Below are positions 25,808 through 36,632 of a DNA stretch of 64,000 nt, one piece after another (within the stretch, counting starts at the first letter, position 1; every line of letters begins with the position of its first letter). This stretch comes from Gammaproteobacteria bacterium. GTDB taxonomy: Bacteria > Pseudomonadota > Gammaproteobacteria > Pseudomonadales > Azotimanducaceae. The stretch lies in NCBI GenBank assembly GCA_002689445.1, contig NZGC01000033.1:1-64000 (forward strand). The letters are read 5' to 3'. A program made the position numbers and the translations under genes. The notes under the pieces are model-generated. The model was not told where the DNA came from, did not search any database, and saw only the letters and a program-made list of their open reading frames with translations.

Positions 25808-27069
25808 TCCCTAATCTGTCCTGCTCCAAACACCACATACTTCTCACTGGTCAACCCCTCTAATCCGACGGGACCTCGAGCGTGTAACTTGTCAGTAGAA
25901 ATGCCAATCTCTGCACCTAGGCCGTACTCAAAGCCATCAGCGAATCGCGTCGACGCGTTGACCATGACCGAACTGGAATCGACTTCGCGTATAAATTTCT
26001 GAGAGGCCTCGATACTTCGGGTCACAATACTGTCCGTGTGTTGTGAGCCAAAGCCATTAATATGCTCTATCGCTGCCTCAAGCTGAGCACAGGTTTTGAT
26101 TGACAAGATTGGCCCTAAGTATTCTGTCACCCAATCTTCATCAACCGCTAATGTAACGTCAGTCGAGGGCTTTAGGCGAGCATGAGTCTCCTCGCAGACC
26201 CTCACCTCAACTCCTGCAGCGATCAATTGGGTCACCACATCTTGCACGAACGACTCTGGGAGGTTTTGGTGTAGGAGCAGCGTTTCCATGGCGTTACACA
26301 CTGCATAACGATGAGTTTTTGCATTCATGATCAAGGCTTCTGCCATCCTCAAATCCGCATCATCGTGGACGTAAATATGACAAATGCCATCCAGATGCTT
26401 CAATACGGGAATAGTTGATTCCGTCGCCACTCGCTCGATCAAACTCTTGCCACCTCGTGGGATGATTAAATCGACATACTCATCGAGTTTCAATAATTGC
26501 CCGACCGCTGCTCGATCTGTTGTTTTAACCAGCTGCACCCAACTTGGATCAACCTCAGCCGCCATCAGGCCGCGTTGAATGCATTCACTGAGGATGCGAT
26601 TGGTTTCGATACACTCAGAACCACCCCGCAGAATCACGGCATTTCCCGATTTAAGACAAAGCCCTGCTGCATCCACCGTGACATTCGGCCTGGATTCATA
26701 AACCATGCCTATTACCCCTAATGGCGTGCGCATCTTACCGATGCTTAACCCGTTCGGTCGAATCGTTGTGTCTTTGATCTGTCCAACAGGATCTTGCAAC
26801 GCAATAATTTGCTCTAATCCGGCCACCATCGAGGCAATACCCTTGGCATCTATCCTGAGTCGATCCTGACTCGGCGCATCTAACCCTTGTGCTTGAGCTT
26901 CCTTAAGGTCTACCGCATTCGCCCGTATAATTTCCGGGGTAGCTTCAGTAATGGCCTCCGCAATCTTTGTCAGGGCGCGGTTTTTTTCCTCAGTGCTTGC
27001 GCGACGGGCTACCAAAGCAGCCTGTTTTGCCTGCTGCCCCATTTGCTTCATTTCCTGGTCAATCTTCAT
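25804..27069 (-). CDS. proA: Gamma-glutamyl phosphate reductase
   Basis: ProA reduces gamma-glutamyl phosphate to glutamate semialdehyde in proline synthesis. The 421-residue protein belongs to the aldehyde dehydrogenase superfamily; the catalytic cysteine is in KTHRYAVCNAMETLL, and the NADP-binding region and VNASTRFADGFEYGLGAEIGIS tail are complete. proB is not adjacent. Being 4 bp into nadD makes it the first gene of the long cell-wall transcript, as in Pseudomonas. Confidence 0.97.
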   Translation of the reverse strand: MKIDQEMKQMGQQAKQAALVARRASTEEKNRALTKIAEAITEATPEIIRANAVDLKEAQAQGLDAPSQDRLRIDAKGIASMVAGLEQIIALQDPVGQIKDTTIRPNGLSIGKMRTPLGVIGMVYESRPNVTVDAAGLCLKSGNAVILRGGSECIETNRILSECIQRGLMAAEVDPSWVQLVKTTDRAAVGQLLKLDEYVDLIIPRGGKSLIERVATESTIPVLKHLDGICHIYVHDDADLRMAEALIMNAKTHRYAVCNAMETLLLHQNLPESFVQDVVTQLIAAGVEVRVCEETHARLKPSTDVTLAVDEDWVTEYLGPILSIKTCAQLEAAIEHINGFGSQHTDSIVTRSIEASQKFIREVDSSSVMVNASTRFADGFEYGLGAEIGISTDKLHARGPVGLEGLTSEKYVVFGAGQIRE

Positions 27070-27156
27070 AGTCCGCTTTTTTATCCCTGGCTCATCGCTG
27101 ACGGTGCAACTCCTGGCAACATTTCGTCTGCGCTAGATTTTGATCCGTTCATGGCC

Positions 27157-27771
27157 TTAGGGCGCTTCTGCCTCTCGTTGGAGTTGATCTAAAATTTTTT
27201 CAAGATGGTTCAATCGCACCACCGGATCATTAATCTCTAGCATCCGTTGACGCACCGCATTTTTCAGCGGTAACAATTCGGCTAAACGTCCTCCTAAGTT
27301 GGCGAGATGCTGATAGCTAATCTGATGTCTCGGGATTTTTACTGCGGGATGCGCCAGCAAATGTTCCAAAACATCGATGAGTGATTCATCTTCTGGCCCT
27401 GTCTCAATGACCACTTCTGGCTTGATCAATTGAACTTGAGCAAACATTGCTCTTTGCTTGTCTTCAAAGGTATCAAGAATCTTGAACTTCTGCTCAGCCC
27501 GGATCTCGACAATTAACTCCCCTTGATCGTTCTGATCGAAATCCTGAACGTGGCAGTAACTGCCAACTCTCGCAACATGGGGCGCGCTCTTGTGGGTAAT
27601 GCCAGCATCCGACTCGCCGTCTTCTGCCAACACAACACCCAATTTATGATCCGATTTCAATACCTCTACGATAACGTCCAGATGCCTCGCTTCACGAATG
27701 GGAAGCGTAGTGATACCCCCAGGAAACAACACGCTACGTATCGGGAACAAAGCCAATTCACAGGAATTCAT
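27157..27771 (-). CDS. Stand-alone LON substrate-binding-domain protein
   Basis: The 204-residue product begins MNSCELALFPIRSVLFPGG at ATG 27771, supported by GGAG 9 nt upstream; a frame from 27876 adds 35 unsupported residues. It matches the N-terminal substrate-recognition domain of Lon (PF02190), with LALFPIRSVLFPGGITTLPI and the GTRARV-like IRAEQKFKI strands. There is no ATPase or protease domain. Such proteins are widespread in proteobacteria and their role is not known. A C-terminal helical part (about 140-204) resembles the Lon helical bundle. Confidence 0.88.
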   Translation of the reverse strand: MNSCELALFPIRSVLFPGGITTLPIREARHLDVIVEVLKSDHKLGVVLAEDGESDAGITHKSAPHVARVGSYCHVQDFDQNDQGELIVEIRAEQKFKILDTFEDKQRAMFAQVQLIKPEVVIETGPEDESLIDVLEHLLAHPAVKIPRHQISYQHLANLGGRLAELLPLKNAVRQRMLEINDPVVRLNHLEKILDQLQREAEAP

Positions 27772-27890
27772 CGTAACCGCTCCTTCTATTCGCGCCCTGC
27801 CTTTTATGCGCCTCTGTGTCGCACTCTCCAGATCCTCGCGACCCGCGACAGTTATCTGCCCGTCGGCGAAGGGCACGGGCTACAGCAGCA

Positions 27891-28343
27891 TTAAAAGGGG
27901 ATATCGTCATCAAAATCATCTGAAGGCGGCGGTCCGAAGTCGTCTTGCTGTCGGCCTGATTGGCCACCTGAACCTCCAAAATTACCTCCGCCGCCACCTT
28001 CCATGCCGCCGCGTGAATCCAACATCTGCATCTCATTGGCAACAATTTCAGTGGTATAGTGCTTTTGACCTTCTCGTTCCCACTCTCGTGTTCGCAGCTC
28101 ACCTTCCAAGTAAATTTTGGATCCGCGCTTTAAATACTCGCTAGCGATTTCTGCTAACCGATTGAAGAAAACAACGCGATGCCATTCTGTCCGATCTTTT
28201 TGCTCACCCGATTCACGATCCCGCCAACTTTTAGACGTAGCAACAGAAACATTGGTAACGGCGCCACCAGACGGTAAATAGCGTGTTTCTGGATCCCGAC
28301 CTAAATTACCCACGATAATGACTTTGTTTATTCCTCTTGCCAT
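27891..28343 (-). CDS. ssb: Single-stranded DNA-binding protein
   Basis: The 150-residue protein has the OB fold (about 1-110, with [18 protein letters not shown] and TEWHRVVFF), a Gly-rich flexible linker and the acidic tail DDFDDDIPF that docks repair and replication partners. It lies between the LON-domain gene and an MFS gene, with uvrA beyond on the other strand, the usual ssb-MFS-uvrA arrangement. No good LexA box was seen before it. Confidence 0.98.
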   Translation of the reverse strand: MARGINKVIIVGNLGRDPETRYLPSGGAVTNVSVATSKSWRDRESGEQKDRTEWHRVVFFNRLAEIASEYLKRGSKIYLEGELRTREWEREGQKHYTTEIVANEMQMLDSRGGMEGGGGGNFGGSGGQSGRQQDDFGPPPSDDFDDDIPF

Positions 28344-28485
28344 GTCTGCTCCTGTTCATCCATGTATTTTCGAGTTTTCTTAAGGTTACCACTGCCCGCA
28401 TCAAAGCGACCGCTCACGACCTAAGGTTGCCCCTCCAAACAGCTAAATCATAACCCCTGAAGGCGCTGAAGGGCAGCGTCAGTTG

Positions 28486-29667
28486 TTACGATCCTTGCGC
28501 CCTCGTGTCTTGGAGCACTGGCACTCGACTCAAACCGACCAGCATCACCATCCATATGACAGCGATCAGCGCATTAATCAGCAGTAGGGCCGATAGACTC
28601 CATTCATCCAGCAACCACCCTCCGAGACTGCCACCTACAAATATTCCTAAGAATTGACTGGTTGAGTAAACACCCATCGCCCGCCCTCGCGCCGATTCGG
28701 GGGCAACCTTTGACACGAGCGCTGGCAAACTCGCCTCTAAATAGTTAAAACCCGCAAAAAAGACCAACAGGCCAGTAACGCCTTGCCAAGCCGAAACGCT
28801 TAATGCCAACAACAGCATCCCGAGAGCCATGACCAAGATCCCGGGGATCACGCGCAGCACCACTGAGCCACTCTTGCCCCAGCGAATCATTGCCGGCAGC
28901 ATCAGCCCGAAAGATCCTAAGAGGACACCGAAGTAAACCCAACCATGCTCAGCAACCGGAATATCCCACCCCAGCAACAACTTAGGGATGACCAGAAAAC
29001 TCGACATCAGCAAAAAATGGTTCAGAAAAATACTTAAGTTCAACCCCTGTAAAGCGCCATTTCGCCATAACGGCGAATCCAGCACTGGCACCGAAGGCCG
29101 ATTTTCGCTGGGGCCACCGCTGGATGGGAGGAACCCTACGAGCACCCAGGCAAAGCACCCGGTTACCGCTGCCAAATAGAAGACCGCCGAAAGGCCGCCT
29201 ACCGCGTAGATAAACGGACCCACGATTAAAGACAGTCCGAAGGCAGCGGCGATACTCGCTCCGATCATGGCCATGACTGCAGATCTAAATTCGAAGCGAA
29301 CCTCGTCGGCAACCACGGCCAACAAAACACCCGCAATAGCCCCTGCCCCCTGTAATGCTCGTCCTATTGCGACGCCTTGTATAGACTCCGCTGTTGCCGC
29401 CAACAGGCTGCCTGCGACAAACAGCATCAGACCAAGCATGAGCACGGGCCTACGACCGAATCGATCCGATAAAATCCCAAAAGGGATTTGTAGCGCTGCC
29501 TGACACAAGCCATAAATACCGAGGGTGATGCCAACGACTAACGCACTGGCTTGAAAGGCGTCAGTCGCGGCAAGGGTAAGAATGGGTAAAACACTAAAAA
29601 GCCCTAACATGCGTACAAAGTACAGTACGCTAACCAAGGCGCCGGTCGTTCGCTCAGACTTATTCAT
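28486..29667 (-). CDS. MFS transporter, DHA1-type
   Basis: The 393-residue protein has about twelve membrane helices. The loop 2-3 motif GILSDRFGRRPVLMLG is a good motif A of the major facilitator superfamily, and LQGAGAIAGVLLAVVADEV matches the helix 4-5 region of drug/H+ antiporter family 1. Substrate is unknown. A transporter of this kind between ssb and uvrA is conserved in Pseudomonas-like genomes, so its place is ancestral. Confidence 0.9.
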   Translation of the reverse strand: MNKSERTTGALVSVLYFVRMLGLFSVLPILTLAATDAFQASALVVGITLGIYGLCQAALQIPFGILSDRFGRRPVLMLGLMLFVAGSLLAATAESIQGVAIGRALQGAGAIAGVLLAVVADEVRFEFRSAVMAMIGASIAAAFGLSLIVGPFIYAVGGLSAVFYLAAVTGCFAWVLVGFLPSSGGPSENRPSVPVLDSPLWRNGALQGLNLSIFLNHFLLMSSFLVIPKLLLGWDIPVAEHGWVYFGVLLGSFGLMLPAMIRWGKSGSVVLRVIPGILVMALGMLLLALSVSAWQGVTGLLVFFAGFNYLEASLPALVSKVAPESARGRAMGVYSTSQFLGIFVGGSLGGWLLDEWSLSALLLINALIAVIWMVMLVGLSRVPVLQDTRAQGS

Positions 29668-29930
29668 CGACTATGCTCTTTCAGTACTTGCGCTTTGCGA
29701 AACCTGTGTCAAACCCTTAGTATCGCTTCCTAATCTTTTTAGGACGAGACCGTTTTGATGGTTGGTTGGGTGATAGCTCCGGCAGGCCAACCGTCAGCCG
29801 TCGGACGGCGCGGGCAGCGATGATATCAGGGTTTCGGGGAGCCCGCACGATCTTGCAGCCGCAACGTGCAAATATTACAGAATTTACAGTCATCATCATG
29901 TGTGAATCGATCACTTAGGACCACCAGGCT
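29668..29930. other. Divergent intergenic region between the MFS gene and uvrA
   Basis: The 263-bp gap must hold promoters for both genes. A 13-bp inverted repeat GCCGTC-G-GACGGC lies at 29797-29809 and CCTAA/TTAGG at about 29731-29745. The best approach to a LexA site is CGTGCAAATATTACAG near 29866, which lacks the CTG half, so SOS control is not supported. A minus-strand frame of 65 residues (29717-29914) is basic but has no family and weak support. Confidence 0.4.
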
Positions 29931-32786
29931 ATGCCCACAAAAACTATTTCGATTCAGGGCGCTCGAACCCACAATCTCCAGAATGTTGATTTGGAGATCC
30001 CGAGGGATAGCCTTACTGTGATTACGGGTTTATCTGGTTCCGGTAAGTCGTCCCTGGCTTTCGACACGCTATACGCCGAGGGTCAAAGGCGTTATGTTGA
30101 AAGTTTGTCGACTTACGCTCGACAGTTTCTAGCAATTATGGAAAAGCCTGATGTTGACCTGATAGAGGGCTTGTCCCCAGCTATTTCGATAGAGCAAAAG
30201 ACCACATCACACAACCCACGGTCAACCGTCGGAACCATCACCGAAATCGCGGACTATTTACGCCTCCTGTTCGCCCGAGTCGGAGAGCCCCACTGTCCTG
30301 ATCACCATCTCCCCTTAAAAGCTCAAACCATAGCTCAAATGGTCGATCAAGTACTCGATATGGACCAGGATCGACGCTTAATGTTGTTAGCACCCGTCGT
30401 GCAAGCAAAAAAAGGGGAGCATACACAAATACTCAAACAGCTTGCGAGCCAGGGCTTTGTGAGAGTCCGAGTTGACAACGAATTGGCCGCACTCGACGAA
30501 CTCTTGCCATTGGAAAAAACTAAACACCATACCATTGAGGTGGTGGTCGACCGGTTCAAGGTGCGTCCAGATCTTAGCATCCGACTTGCCGACTCTTTCG
30601 AGACAGCCATCAAAGCCTCTGGGGGCACCGCCATCATCGCCGACTTAGATGGTTCAGCCGAGGACCTTTTGTTTTCTGCGAATTTCGCCTGTCCCACCTG
30701 CGGGTATTCGATCGCTGCCCTTGAACCTCGCCTGTTTTCATTCAACAACCCAAATGGCGCTTGTCGAACTTGTGATGGCCTGGGTACTCATAAAATATTT
30801 GACTCGACCGCGATCGTGAGAGACCCCGAACTTTCCATTTCAGAGGGCGCAATTTCCGGATGGGATCGACAGCACGTCTATTATTTTCAGTTACTGGAGC
30901 AACTTGCCGCTCATTACGATTTTTCAATTGAGGCTCCCTTTAAGACCCTCAGCAGCGATCACCAATCTGTAATTCTGCACGGCAGTGGTGAGACCTCTGT
31001 ACCCTTTTTCTATGCAGACCAAAGCGGGCAGCGCGTCCTGAGGGAGCATCGCTTTGAGGGCATTATTCCTAACCTTGAACGGCGTTATGAAGAGACCAGT
31101 TCACAAACGGTAAAGGACCAGCTGAGTACTTGGCTACGCGAACAGACTTGTCAGGACTGTGGCGGCCAGCGGCTCAATCCTGGTGCTTTGGCGGTAACCA
31201 TTGCAGGCAAAAATTACTCAGAGCTCTCCAACGTTAGCATTCAAAGTGCGTTTGAAACCCTAAGAAACCTTGAGCTTAAGCCTCAACAAAGGCAGGTCGC
31301 TAACCGAATCATCAGCGAGATTGAAGCTCGCTTGAGCTTCTTGATTGATGTCGGTTTGAACTACCTTTCGCTATCAAGACCGGCCAGCACCTTGTCGGGT
31401 GGAGAATCTCAACGCATTCGATTGGCAAGTCAAATTGGTGCAGGGCTGGTGGGCGTTATGTATATCCTCGATGAACCCTCAATTGGATTACACCAACGGG
31501 ACAACCAGCGTCTTCTTGGGACTTTGCGAAGGCTTCGAGACATTGGTAACACGGTGATCGTGGTAGAGCATGATGAAGAAGCCATTCTCGCAGCAGACTT
31601 TGTGGTGGATATCGGACCAGGCGCTGGAGAGTTGGGAGGCGAAATCATCGCCTGTGGACCCATCTCAACGATTCTTGAATGCCCCGATTCAATCACCGGT
31701 CAGTTCCTTACAGGGCATCGCAAAATTGCCCTGCCGAGCCATCGACACCCGCCTTCTGCGGCCGGTTGGCTAGAATTAAACGGGGCCTCGGGTAATAACC
31801 TTAAAGGTATTGACCTTAAGGTACCCTTGGGTTTACTGACCTGTATTACTGGGGTATCAGGTTCTGGGAAATCTACCCTCATTAATCGCACTTTATATCC
31901 CTTAGCGGCAACCGCGCTCAATGGTGCAACCACCCTGGTTGCCGCACCCCACGAAAACATTACGGGTCTCGATCACCTTGATAAGGTCGTGGATATCAGT
32001 CAAAGCCCCATCGGTAGAACGCCTCGATCCAATCCTGCAACCTACACCAACATCTTTACCGCCATTCGAGACCTTTTTGCTTCAACCAGTGAAGCTCGTT
32101 CTCGAGGTTATAAGTCGGGAAGATTCAGTTTCAATGTTAAAGGTGGTCGCTGTGAGGCTTGCCAGGGCGATGGGTTGATCAAGGTCGAGATGCACTTTTT
32201 GGCAGACATTTATGTCCAATGCGATGAGTGCGAGGGCAAACGCTACAACCGGGAAACGCTTGAAATCCTGTATAAGGGTCGGAATATCAACGACGTGTTA
32301 AATATGACGGTTGATGAGGCAGCGCTTTTCTTGGAGGCCGTGCCCGTCATCAAACGACGGCTGGAAACCTTAAAGGAGGTCGGCTTGGGCTATATCCGGT
32401 TAGGGCAGAGCGCGACAACCCTATCTGGCGGCGAGGCCCAACGCGTCAAATTGGCTCGCGAGCTTGCTAAAATCGACACTGGAAAAACGCTCTATATTTT
32501 AGATGAACCCACCACGGGGCTACACTTTCACGACATCGATCAGTTGCTCAAAGTGATTCACCAACTGCGCGATCGCGGTAACACGGTCATTGTTATCGAG
32601 CATAACCTTGACGTTGTTAAAACGGCAGACTGGGTCATAGATCTCGGCCCAGAGGGCGGGGAAGGCGGTGGCGACATACTGTGTCAAGGAACGCCTGAAA
32701 CCATCGCCATGAGCACGACGTCTTCAACGGGTCAGTATTTGAAAACCCTAATCCTCGATCAACCCTCGGCGCCTTACGCTCCGTAA
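29931..32786 (+). CDS. uvrA: Excinuclease ABC subunit A
   Basis: UvrA is the damage sensor of nucleotide excision repair. The 951-residue protein has two ABC modules: Walker A sites [16 protein letters not shown] and [16 protein letters not shown], signature [12 protein letters not shown] and [12 protein letters not shown]. Zinc fingers are seen as CPTC with CRTC and CEAC with CDEC. Length is slightly above the E. coli 940. It stands divergent from MFS-ssb. The 3' end overlaps the convergent aminotransferase by 13 bp. Confidence 0.98.
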   Translation: MPTKTISIQGARTHNLQNVDLEIPRDSLTVITGLSGSGKSSLAFDTLYAEGQRRYVESLSTYARQFLAIMEKPDVDLIEGLSPAISIEQKTTSHNPRSTVGTITEIADYLRLLFARVGEPHCPDHHLPLKAQTIAQMVDQVLDMDQDRRLMLLAPVVQAKKGEHTQILKQLASQGFVRVRVDNELAALDELLPLEKTKHHTIEVVVDRFKVRPDLSIRLADSFETAIKASGGTAIIADLDGSAEDLLFSANFACPTCGYSIAALEPRLFSFNNPNGACRTCDGLGTHKIFDSTAIVRDPELSISEGAISGWDRQHVYYFQLLEQLAAHYDFSIEAPFKTLSSDHQSVILHGSGETSVPFFYADQSGQRVLREHRFEGIIPNLERRYEETSSQTVKDQLSTWLREQTCQDCGGQRLNPGALAVTIAGKNYSELSNVSIQSAFETLRNLELKPQQRQVANRIISEIEARLSFLIDVGLNYLSLSRPASTLSGGESQRIRLASQIGAGLVGVMYILDEPSIGLHQRDNQRLLGTLRRLRDIGNTVIVVEHDEEAILAADFVVDIGPGAGELGGEIIACGPISTILECPDSITGQFLTGHRKIALPSHRHPPSAAGWLELNGASGNNLKGIDLKVPLGLLTCITGVSGSGKSTLINRTLYPLAATALNGATTLVAAPHENITGLDHLDKVVDISQSPIGRTPRSNPATYTNIFTAIRDLFASTSEARSRGYKSGRFSFNVKGGRCEACQGDGLIKVEMHFLADIYVQCDECEGKRYNRETLEILYKGRNINDVLNMTVDEAALFLEAVPVIKRRLETLKEVGLGYIRLGQSATTLSGGEAQRVKLARELAKIDTGKTLYILDEPTTGLHFHDIDQLLKVIHQLRDRGNTVIVIEHNLDVVKTADWVIDLGPEGGEGGGDILCQGTPETIAMSTTSSTGQYLKTLILDQPSAPYAP

Positions 32787-33949
32787 ACAGACTGCATGGC
32801 TTCGATTGCTACGCCGCGCTCAATCGGTGCTTGGCAATTTGATAAAACAGCCTCTAAGGCCGAAAGACACAGCAGGACATTCTCTGGCCTACTGGCATAG
32901 CCCATTAACCCAATACGCCAAACTTTGCCTGCTAGCGACCCAAGACCAGCCCCGATCTCAAGGTTATAGTCTGCAAGCAATTGCCGTCGAATCGAGCCTT
33001 CATCAACCCCTTCGGGAATCGTGACCAAATTCAGTTGCGGCAGCCGTTCAGATTCTGGAACAAAAAACGAGAGCCCCATCGCCTCCAAACCGGCTTTCAA
33101 AGCCTCATGATTACGCTCGTGCCTGGCCCAAGCGGGAGCCAAACCCTCTTCTACCGCGATGAGCAGCGCTTCATGCAAGCCATATAAGGCATTCACTGGC
33201 GCAGTATGATGATAGGCCCGAGTCTGACCTTGGCCCCAATAACCCATGACTAGGTTCATATCGAGAAACCAAGACTGGACCGGGGTTTTCCGGGTCTGTA
33301 CCACTTCAGCAGCCCGATCAGACAACGTAAAAGGGGAAAGGCCTGGCGCGCAGGATAAACACTTTTGAGTACCGCTATAAACAGCATCCGCTCCCCATCC
33401 ATCGACATCAACCTCACAGCCGACCAGCGACGTTACGCAATCTACAATGGTTAAGCATCCTGCCGCTTTAGCGATGGCACACAAGGCTTGAGCATCCGAT
33501 TTGACCCCGGTCGACGTCTCTGCATGAACAAAAGCCACGACCTTTGTATCGGGATGGGCTGCCAACGCCGATTCAAGCTGCATGGGATCAATAGCACGAC
33601 CCCAATCGGTTTCTTCAAGAACCAAAACGCCACCGAGACGTTCGACATTCTCCGCCATCCGGCCACCGAAAACGCCATTCTTGAGCACGATCACCTTGTC
33701 ACCCGGCTCAATTAAATTTACAAAACTTGCCTCCATACCTGCACTACCAGGCGCGGATAGAGGCAGCGTCAACGGGTTTTGTGTTTGGAATACCTGTTGC
33801 AGCAACCCTTTGATCTCGTCCATCAGTCGGATGAATTCTGGATCCAGATGACCGACAGTGGGCCTGGCCATGGCCGTTAAAATACGGGGGTTAACGTCGG
33901 AGGGTCCCGGGCCCATCAAAGTTCTGGGAGTTGGCATAAAACTATTCAT
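32774..33949 (-). CDS. Class V aminotransferase, serine/alanine-glyoxylate type
   Basis: The 391-residue protein is a fold-type I PLP enzyme. The N-terminal [13 protein letters not shown] and GSAGMEASF are typical of alanine-glyoxylate and serine-glyoxylate aminotransferases. The PLP lysine is K196 in [12 protein letters not shown] and the cofactor aspartate is in TIVDCVTSL. It probably transaminates glyoxylate with alanine or serine as donor; (S)-ureidoglycine-glyoxylate aminotransferase is a close alternative that sequence reading cannot exclude. No purine or glyoxylate genes are adjacent. It lies between uvrA and the alpha-operon terminator. Confidence 0.85.
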   Translation of the reverse strand: MNSFMPTPRTLMGPGPSDVNPRILTAMARPTVGHLDPEFIRLMDEIKGLLQQVFQTQNPLTLPLSAPGSAGMEASFVNLIEPGDKVIVLKNGVFGGRMAENVERLGGVLVLEETDWGRAIDPMQLESALAAHPDTKVVAFVHAETSTGVKSDAQALCAIAKAAGCLTIVDCVTSLVGCEVDVDGWGADAVYSGTQKCLSCAPGLSPFTLSDRAAEVVQTRKTPVQSWFLDMNLVMGYWGQGQTRAYHHTAPVNALYGLHEALLIAVEEGLAPAWARHERNHEALKAGLEAMGLSFFVPESERLPQLNLVTIPEGVDEGSIRRQLLADYNLEIGAGLGSLAGKVWRIGLMGYASRPENVLLCLSALEAVLSNCQAPIERGVAIEAMQSVYGA

Positions 33950-34002
33950 GGTGCACTGTCCTACTGTGGTCTGGGATTGTATCCATCTTTCTTGTGACTA
34001 AA

Positions 34003-34030
34003 ACGCAAAAGGGCCGGATAAACCGGCCCT
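34003..34030 (-). terminator. Rho-independent terminator of the alpha operon (after rplQ)
   Basis: AGGGCCGG (34010-34017) pairs perfectly with CCGGCCCT (34023-34030) around a 5-nt loop. On the transcribed strand the stem is followed by TTTGCGTTTT. It lies 21 bp past the rplQ stop and closes the long ribosomal transcript. Confidence 0.88.
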
Positions 34031-34051
34031 GGAACAACGATTAAGCGTGGC

Positions 34052-34459
34052 TTACGCCTGTTCGTTCTCATCAACTTCTTCAAACTCTTCCTCTTCGGGG
34101 AGGGTTCGGTCAACAAGTTCGACATAAGCCATCGGCGCGGCATCTCCAGCTCTGAAGCCAGCTTTGAGAATGCGAGTATACCCGCCTGGTCGATCTTGAA
34201 ATCTCGGGCCTAAATCAGAGAACAGTTTCCCGACCACGGCCTTGTTTCCTGTTCTTGCAAAAGCCAGCCGGCGATTCGCAACTGAATCTTGCTTTGCTAG
34301 GGTGATCAACGGCTCAGCGAAGCGACGAAGCTCTTTCGCTTTCGGTACCGTCGTTTTGATCACTTCATGTTCAACCAAGGAGCAGGCCATATTCTTGAAC
34401 ATCGCCTTTCGATGCGACGCATTCCGATTGAGCTGTTTTCCACTTTTTCTATGACGCAT
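34052..34459 (-). CDS. rplQ: Large-subunit ribosomal protein L17
   Basis: L17 binds domain III of 23S rRNA near the exit tunnel. The 135-residue protein starts [20 protein letters not shown], a near-universal N terminus, and carries an acidic tail ([14 protein letters not shown]) longer than in E. coli (127 residues). It is the last gene of the alpha operon, 46 bp after rpoA. Confidence 0.98.
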   Translation of the reverse strand: MRHRKSGKQLNRNASHRKAMFKNMACSLVEHEVIKTTVPKAKELRRFAEPLITLAKQDSVANRRLAFARTGNKAVVGKLFSDLGPRFQDRPGGYTRILKAGFRAGDAAPMAYVELVDRTLPEEEEFEEVDENEQA

Positions 34460-34505
34460 GGTAGGTATTTCCTAATCTTACAATCTTGTCTTTAGTGCTT
34501 AACCA

Positions 34506-35507
34506 TTAACCCAATAAGCGGTCGTCGCCACGCAAACTAACCGGTGGCCAGTTCTCTAGACGCATGCCAAGCGATAACCCTCTAGAAGCCAACACGTCTT
34601 TGATTTCCGTCAAAGACTTTTTGCCCAAATTGGGAGTCTTAAGCAATTCGACCTCGGTCCTTCTGATAAGGTCGCCAATGTAATAAATGTTTTCCGCCTT
34701 GAGACAATTTGCTGATCTTACCGTGAGCTCAAGGTCATCAACCGGGCGAAGCAAAATAGGATCGATCTCTTCCTCAACCTGCTTTTCTTCCGGAAAATCA
34801 CTGCTCTCCAAGTCAACAAAGACAGCTACCTGCTGTTGCAAAATGGTAGCGGCCCGTCTGATTGCTTCTTCTGGATCAATCGTGCCGTTCGTTTCTAGGT
34901 CAATAATCAGCTTATCTAGGTCGGTGCGCTGCTCGACTCGAGCGTTATCAACTTTATACGCTACTCGGCGAACCGGGCTATAAGACGCATCGAGCAACAA
35001 ACTGCCTATCACTCGTCCAGAGTCCTCTTCACTCACCACCGCATCAGCAGGCTGGTACCCACGTCCTCGACCGACCCGAGCCCTTAAATTCAATTTGCCT
35101 GCGCCATTCAAGGTTGCAATGACATGATCAGGGTTGGCAATCTCCACATCATGATCGAGCACAAAATCCCCCGCTGTTACCACCCCAGGACCTTCTTTCG
35201 ATAACGACAACTCAGCTTCATCGGCAGTATTAAGCTTGACTGCAACGCCTTTTAAGTTGAGGAGAATTTCAATAACGTCTTCTTCTACGCCTTCGATTGC
35301 ACTGTACTCGTGCAACACACCGTCGATCTCGACTTCTGTTACGGCACAGCCGGGCATGCTCGACAACAGGATGCGGCGCAGGGCATTACCTAATGTGTGC
35401 CCAAACCCTCGCTCGAGCGGCTCTAATACGACTTGCGCTCGGGTATTACTGACCTGGTCTACTTGGATATGCTTGGGCGTTAAAAACTCTAATGACGAAT
35501 GAGGCAT
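34506..35507 (-). CDS. rpoA: RNA polymerase alpha subunit
   Basis: The alpha dimer nucleates polymerase assembly and binds UP elements and activators. The 333-residue protein has the N-terminal dimer domain ([21 protein letters not shown]) and the C-terminal domain with two helix-hairpin-helix motifs ([14 protein letters not shown] and [19 protein letters not shown]). Length is near the E. coli 329. It sits between rpsD and rplQ as in most bacteria. Confidence 0.99.
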   Translation of the reverse strand: MPHSSLEFLTPKHIQVDQVSNTRAQVVLEPLERGFGHTLGNALRRILLSSMPGCAVTEVEIDGVLHEYSAIEGVEEDVIEILLNLKGVAVKLNTADEAELSLSKEGPGVVTAGDFVLDHDVEIANPDHVIATLNGAGKLNLRARVGRGRGYQPADAVVSEEDSGRVIGSLLLDASYSPVRRVAYKVDNARVEQRTDLDKLIIDLETNGTIDPEEAIRRAATILQQQVAVFVDLESSDFPEEKQVEEEIDPILLRPVDDLELTVRSANCLKAENIYYIGDLIRRTEVELLKTPNLGKKSLTEIKDVLASRGLSLGMRLENWPPVSLRGDDRLLG

Positions 35508-35544
35508 ACCTTATCCTTCCTTAATCTTAAATGAATTCAATCGC

Positions 35545-36171
35545 TTACTTAGAGTAAAGCTCAACAATCAAGTTTTCGTTGATTTCTGAGGGTAACTCGT
35601 CCCGCTCTGGGTAGGCCTTGAAGACCCCTTCGAGCCGATCTACGTTGACTTCTACCCAATCAACTGAAGACCGCTGCGCCGCAAGGTTCAGTGCACCTTG
35701 TATTCGCAACTGATTCCTTGATCGCTCTCTGATGGTAATGGTGTCGCCCATTTCAACTTGATAAGACGGAATATTAACTACCCGCCCATTCACCAAAATC
35801 GACTTGTGTGACACCAATTGCCGAGATTCTGCGCGAGTACTGCCGAACCCCATTCGATAGACAACGTTATCTAATCGTCTCTCTAAAATGCGGAGCAGGT
35901 TTTCTCCCGTCGCACCTTTTTGACGATCGGCTTTCTTATAATAGTTACGGAATTGCTTTTCCAAAACGCCATAAATACGACGAACCTTCTGCTTTTCGCG
36001 TAACTGCACACCATAATCGGTAGCGCGAGCCCGTCGATGCCCATGCATACCGGGTGCTGTTTCCATCCGACATTTGGACTCGATCGGCCGTACGCCGCTC
36101 TTCAAGAAAAGGTCTGTACCTTCTCTTCTAGACAACTTCAATTTTGGGCCGAGATATCTGGCCATTGGCAA
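35545..36171 (-). CDS. rpsD: Small-subunit ribosomal protein S4
   Basis: S4 initiates 30S assembly by binding the 16S 5' domain and in E. coli represses the alpha operon. The 208-residue protein has an N-terminal helical part ([19 protein letters not shown]) and an S4 RNA-binding domain ([24 protein letters not shown]). The N-terminal zinc cysteines of some S4 forms are absent. The frame start MPMARYL leaves MARYL two codons later as the likely true start. Confidence 0.98.
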   Translation of the reverse strand: MPMARYLGPKLKLSRREGTDLFLKSGVRPIESKCRMETAPGMHGHRRARATDYGVQLREKQKVRRIYGVLEKQFRNYYKKADRQKGATGENLLRILERRLDNVVYRMGFGSTRAESRQLVSHKSILVNGRVVNIPSYQVEMGDTITIRERSRNQLRIQGALNLAAQRSSVDWVEVNVDRLEGVFKAYPERDELPSEINENLIVELYSK

Positions 36172-36180
36172 TCTCCTCTT

Positions 36181-36582
36181 TTACACCCGACGCTTTTTGG
36201 GGGGCCGACAACCGTTGTGCGGAATCGGAGTAACATCAGTAATATTGGTTATGCGGTAACCGACGGCATTAAGCGCGCGAACAGCAGCTTCTCGACCTGG
36301 ACCCGGACCTTTAACAAAAACTTCTAAATTTTGCAGCCCATACTCTAACGCCGCGTTGCCTGCTCTCTCTGCCGCAACCTGCGCCGCAAAAGGGGTACTT
36401 TTTCGAGCACCTCGGAAGCCTGAACCACCCGCTGTCGCCCAGGCCAGTGCCCCACCTTGACGATCTGTGATCGTAATAATCGTGTTATTAAACGATGCGT
36501 GGACATGGGCTAGACCATCAGCAATTTGACGCTTTCCCTTTTTTCGAACAACCGTCGATTGTTGCGATTCTGTATCAGACAT
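36181..36582 (-). CDS. rpsK: Small-subunit ribosomal protein S11
   Basis: S11 sits in the 30S platform beside the E site and helps selection of tRNA. The 133-residue protein has the family pattern [27 protein letters not shown] and the basic end [11 protein letters not shown]. It lies 9 bp upstream of rpsD and 50 bp after rpsM. Confidence 0.99.
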   Translation of the reverse strand: MSDTESQQSTVVRKKGKRQIADGLAHVHASFNNTIITITDRQGGALAWATAGGSGFRGARKSTPFAAQVAAERAGNAALEYGLQNLEVFVKGPGPGREAAVRALNAVGYRITNITDVTPIPHNGCRPPKKRRV

Positions 36583-36632
36583 AATGTCTACCTACTTCCT
36601 GTAATGTGTGTAAATCAATATCAACTAAAACG

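Noticed and set aside
27772-27876. N-terminal extension of the LON-domain protein
   Set aside because: Adds 35 residues without family support; ATG 27771 has GGAG at the right distance.
29797-29809. Palindrome as an intrinsic terminator of the MFS or uvrA gene
   Set aside because: It is upstream of both genes, and its one-base loop and missing T-run do not fit a terminator.
29860-29890. LexA (SOS) box before uvrA
   Set aside because: The best candidate lacks the CTG half-site and does not fit the CTG-N10-CAG consensus.
29717-29914. Minus-strand frame of 65 residues between the MFS gene and uvrA
   Set aside because: Basic, low-complexity end, no family likeness, and it fills a region that must hold two promoters.
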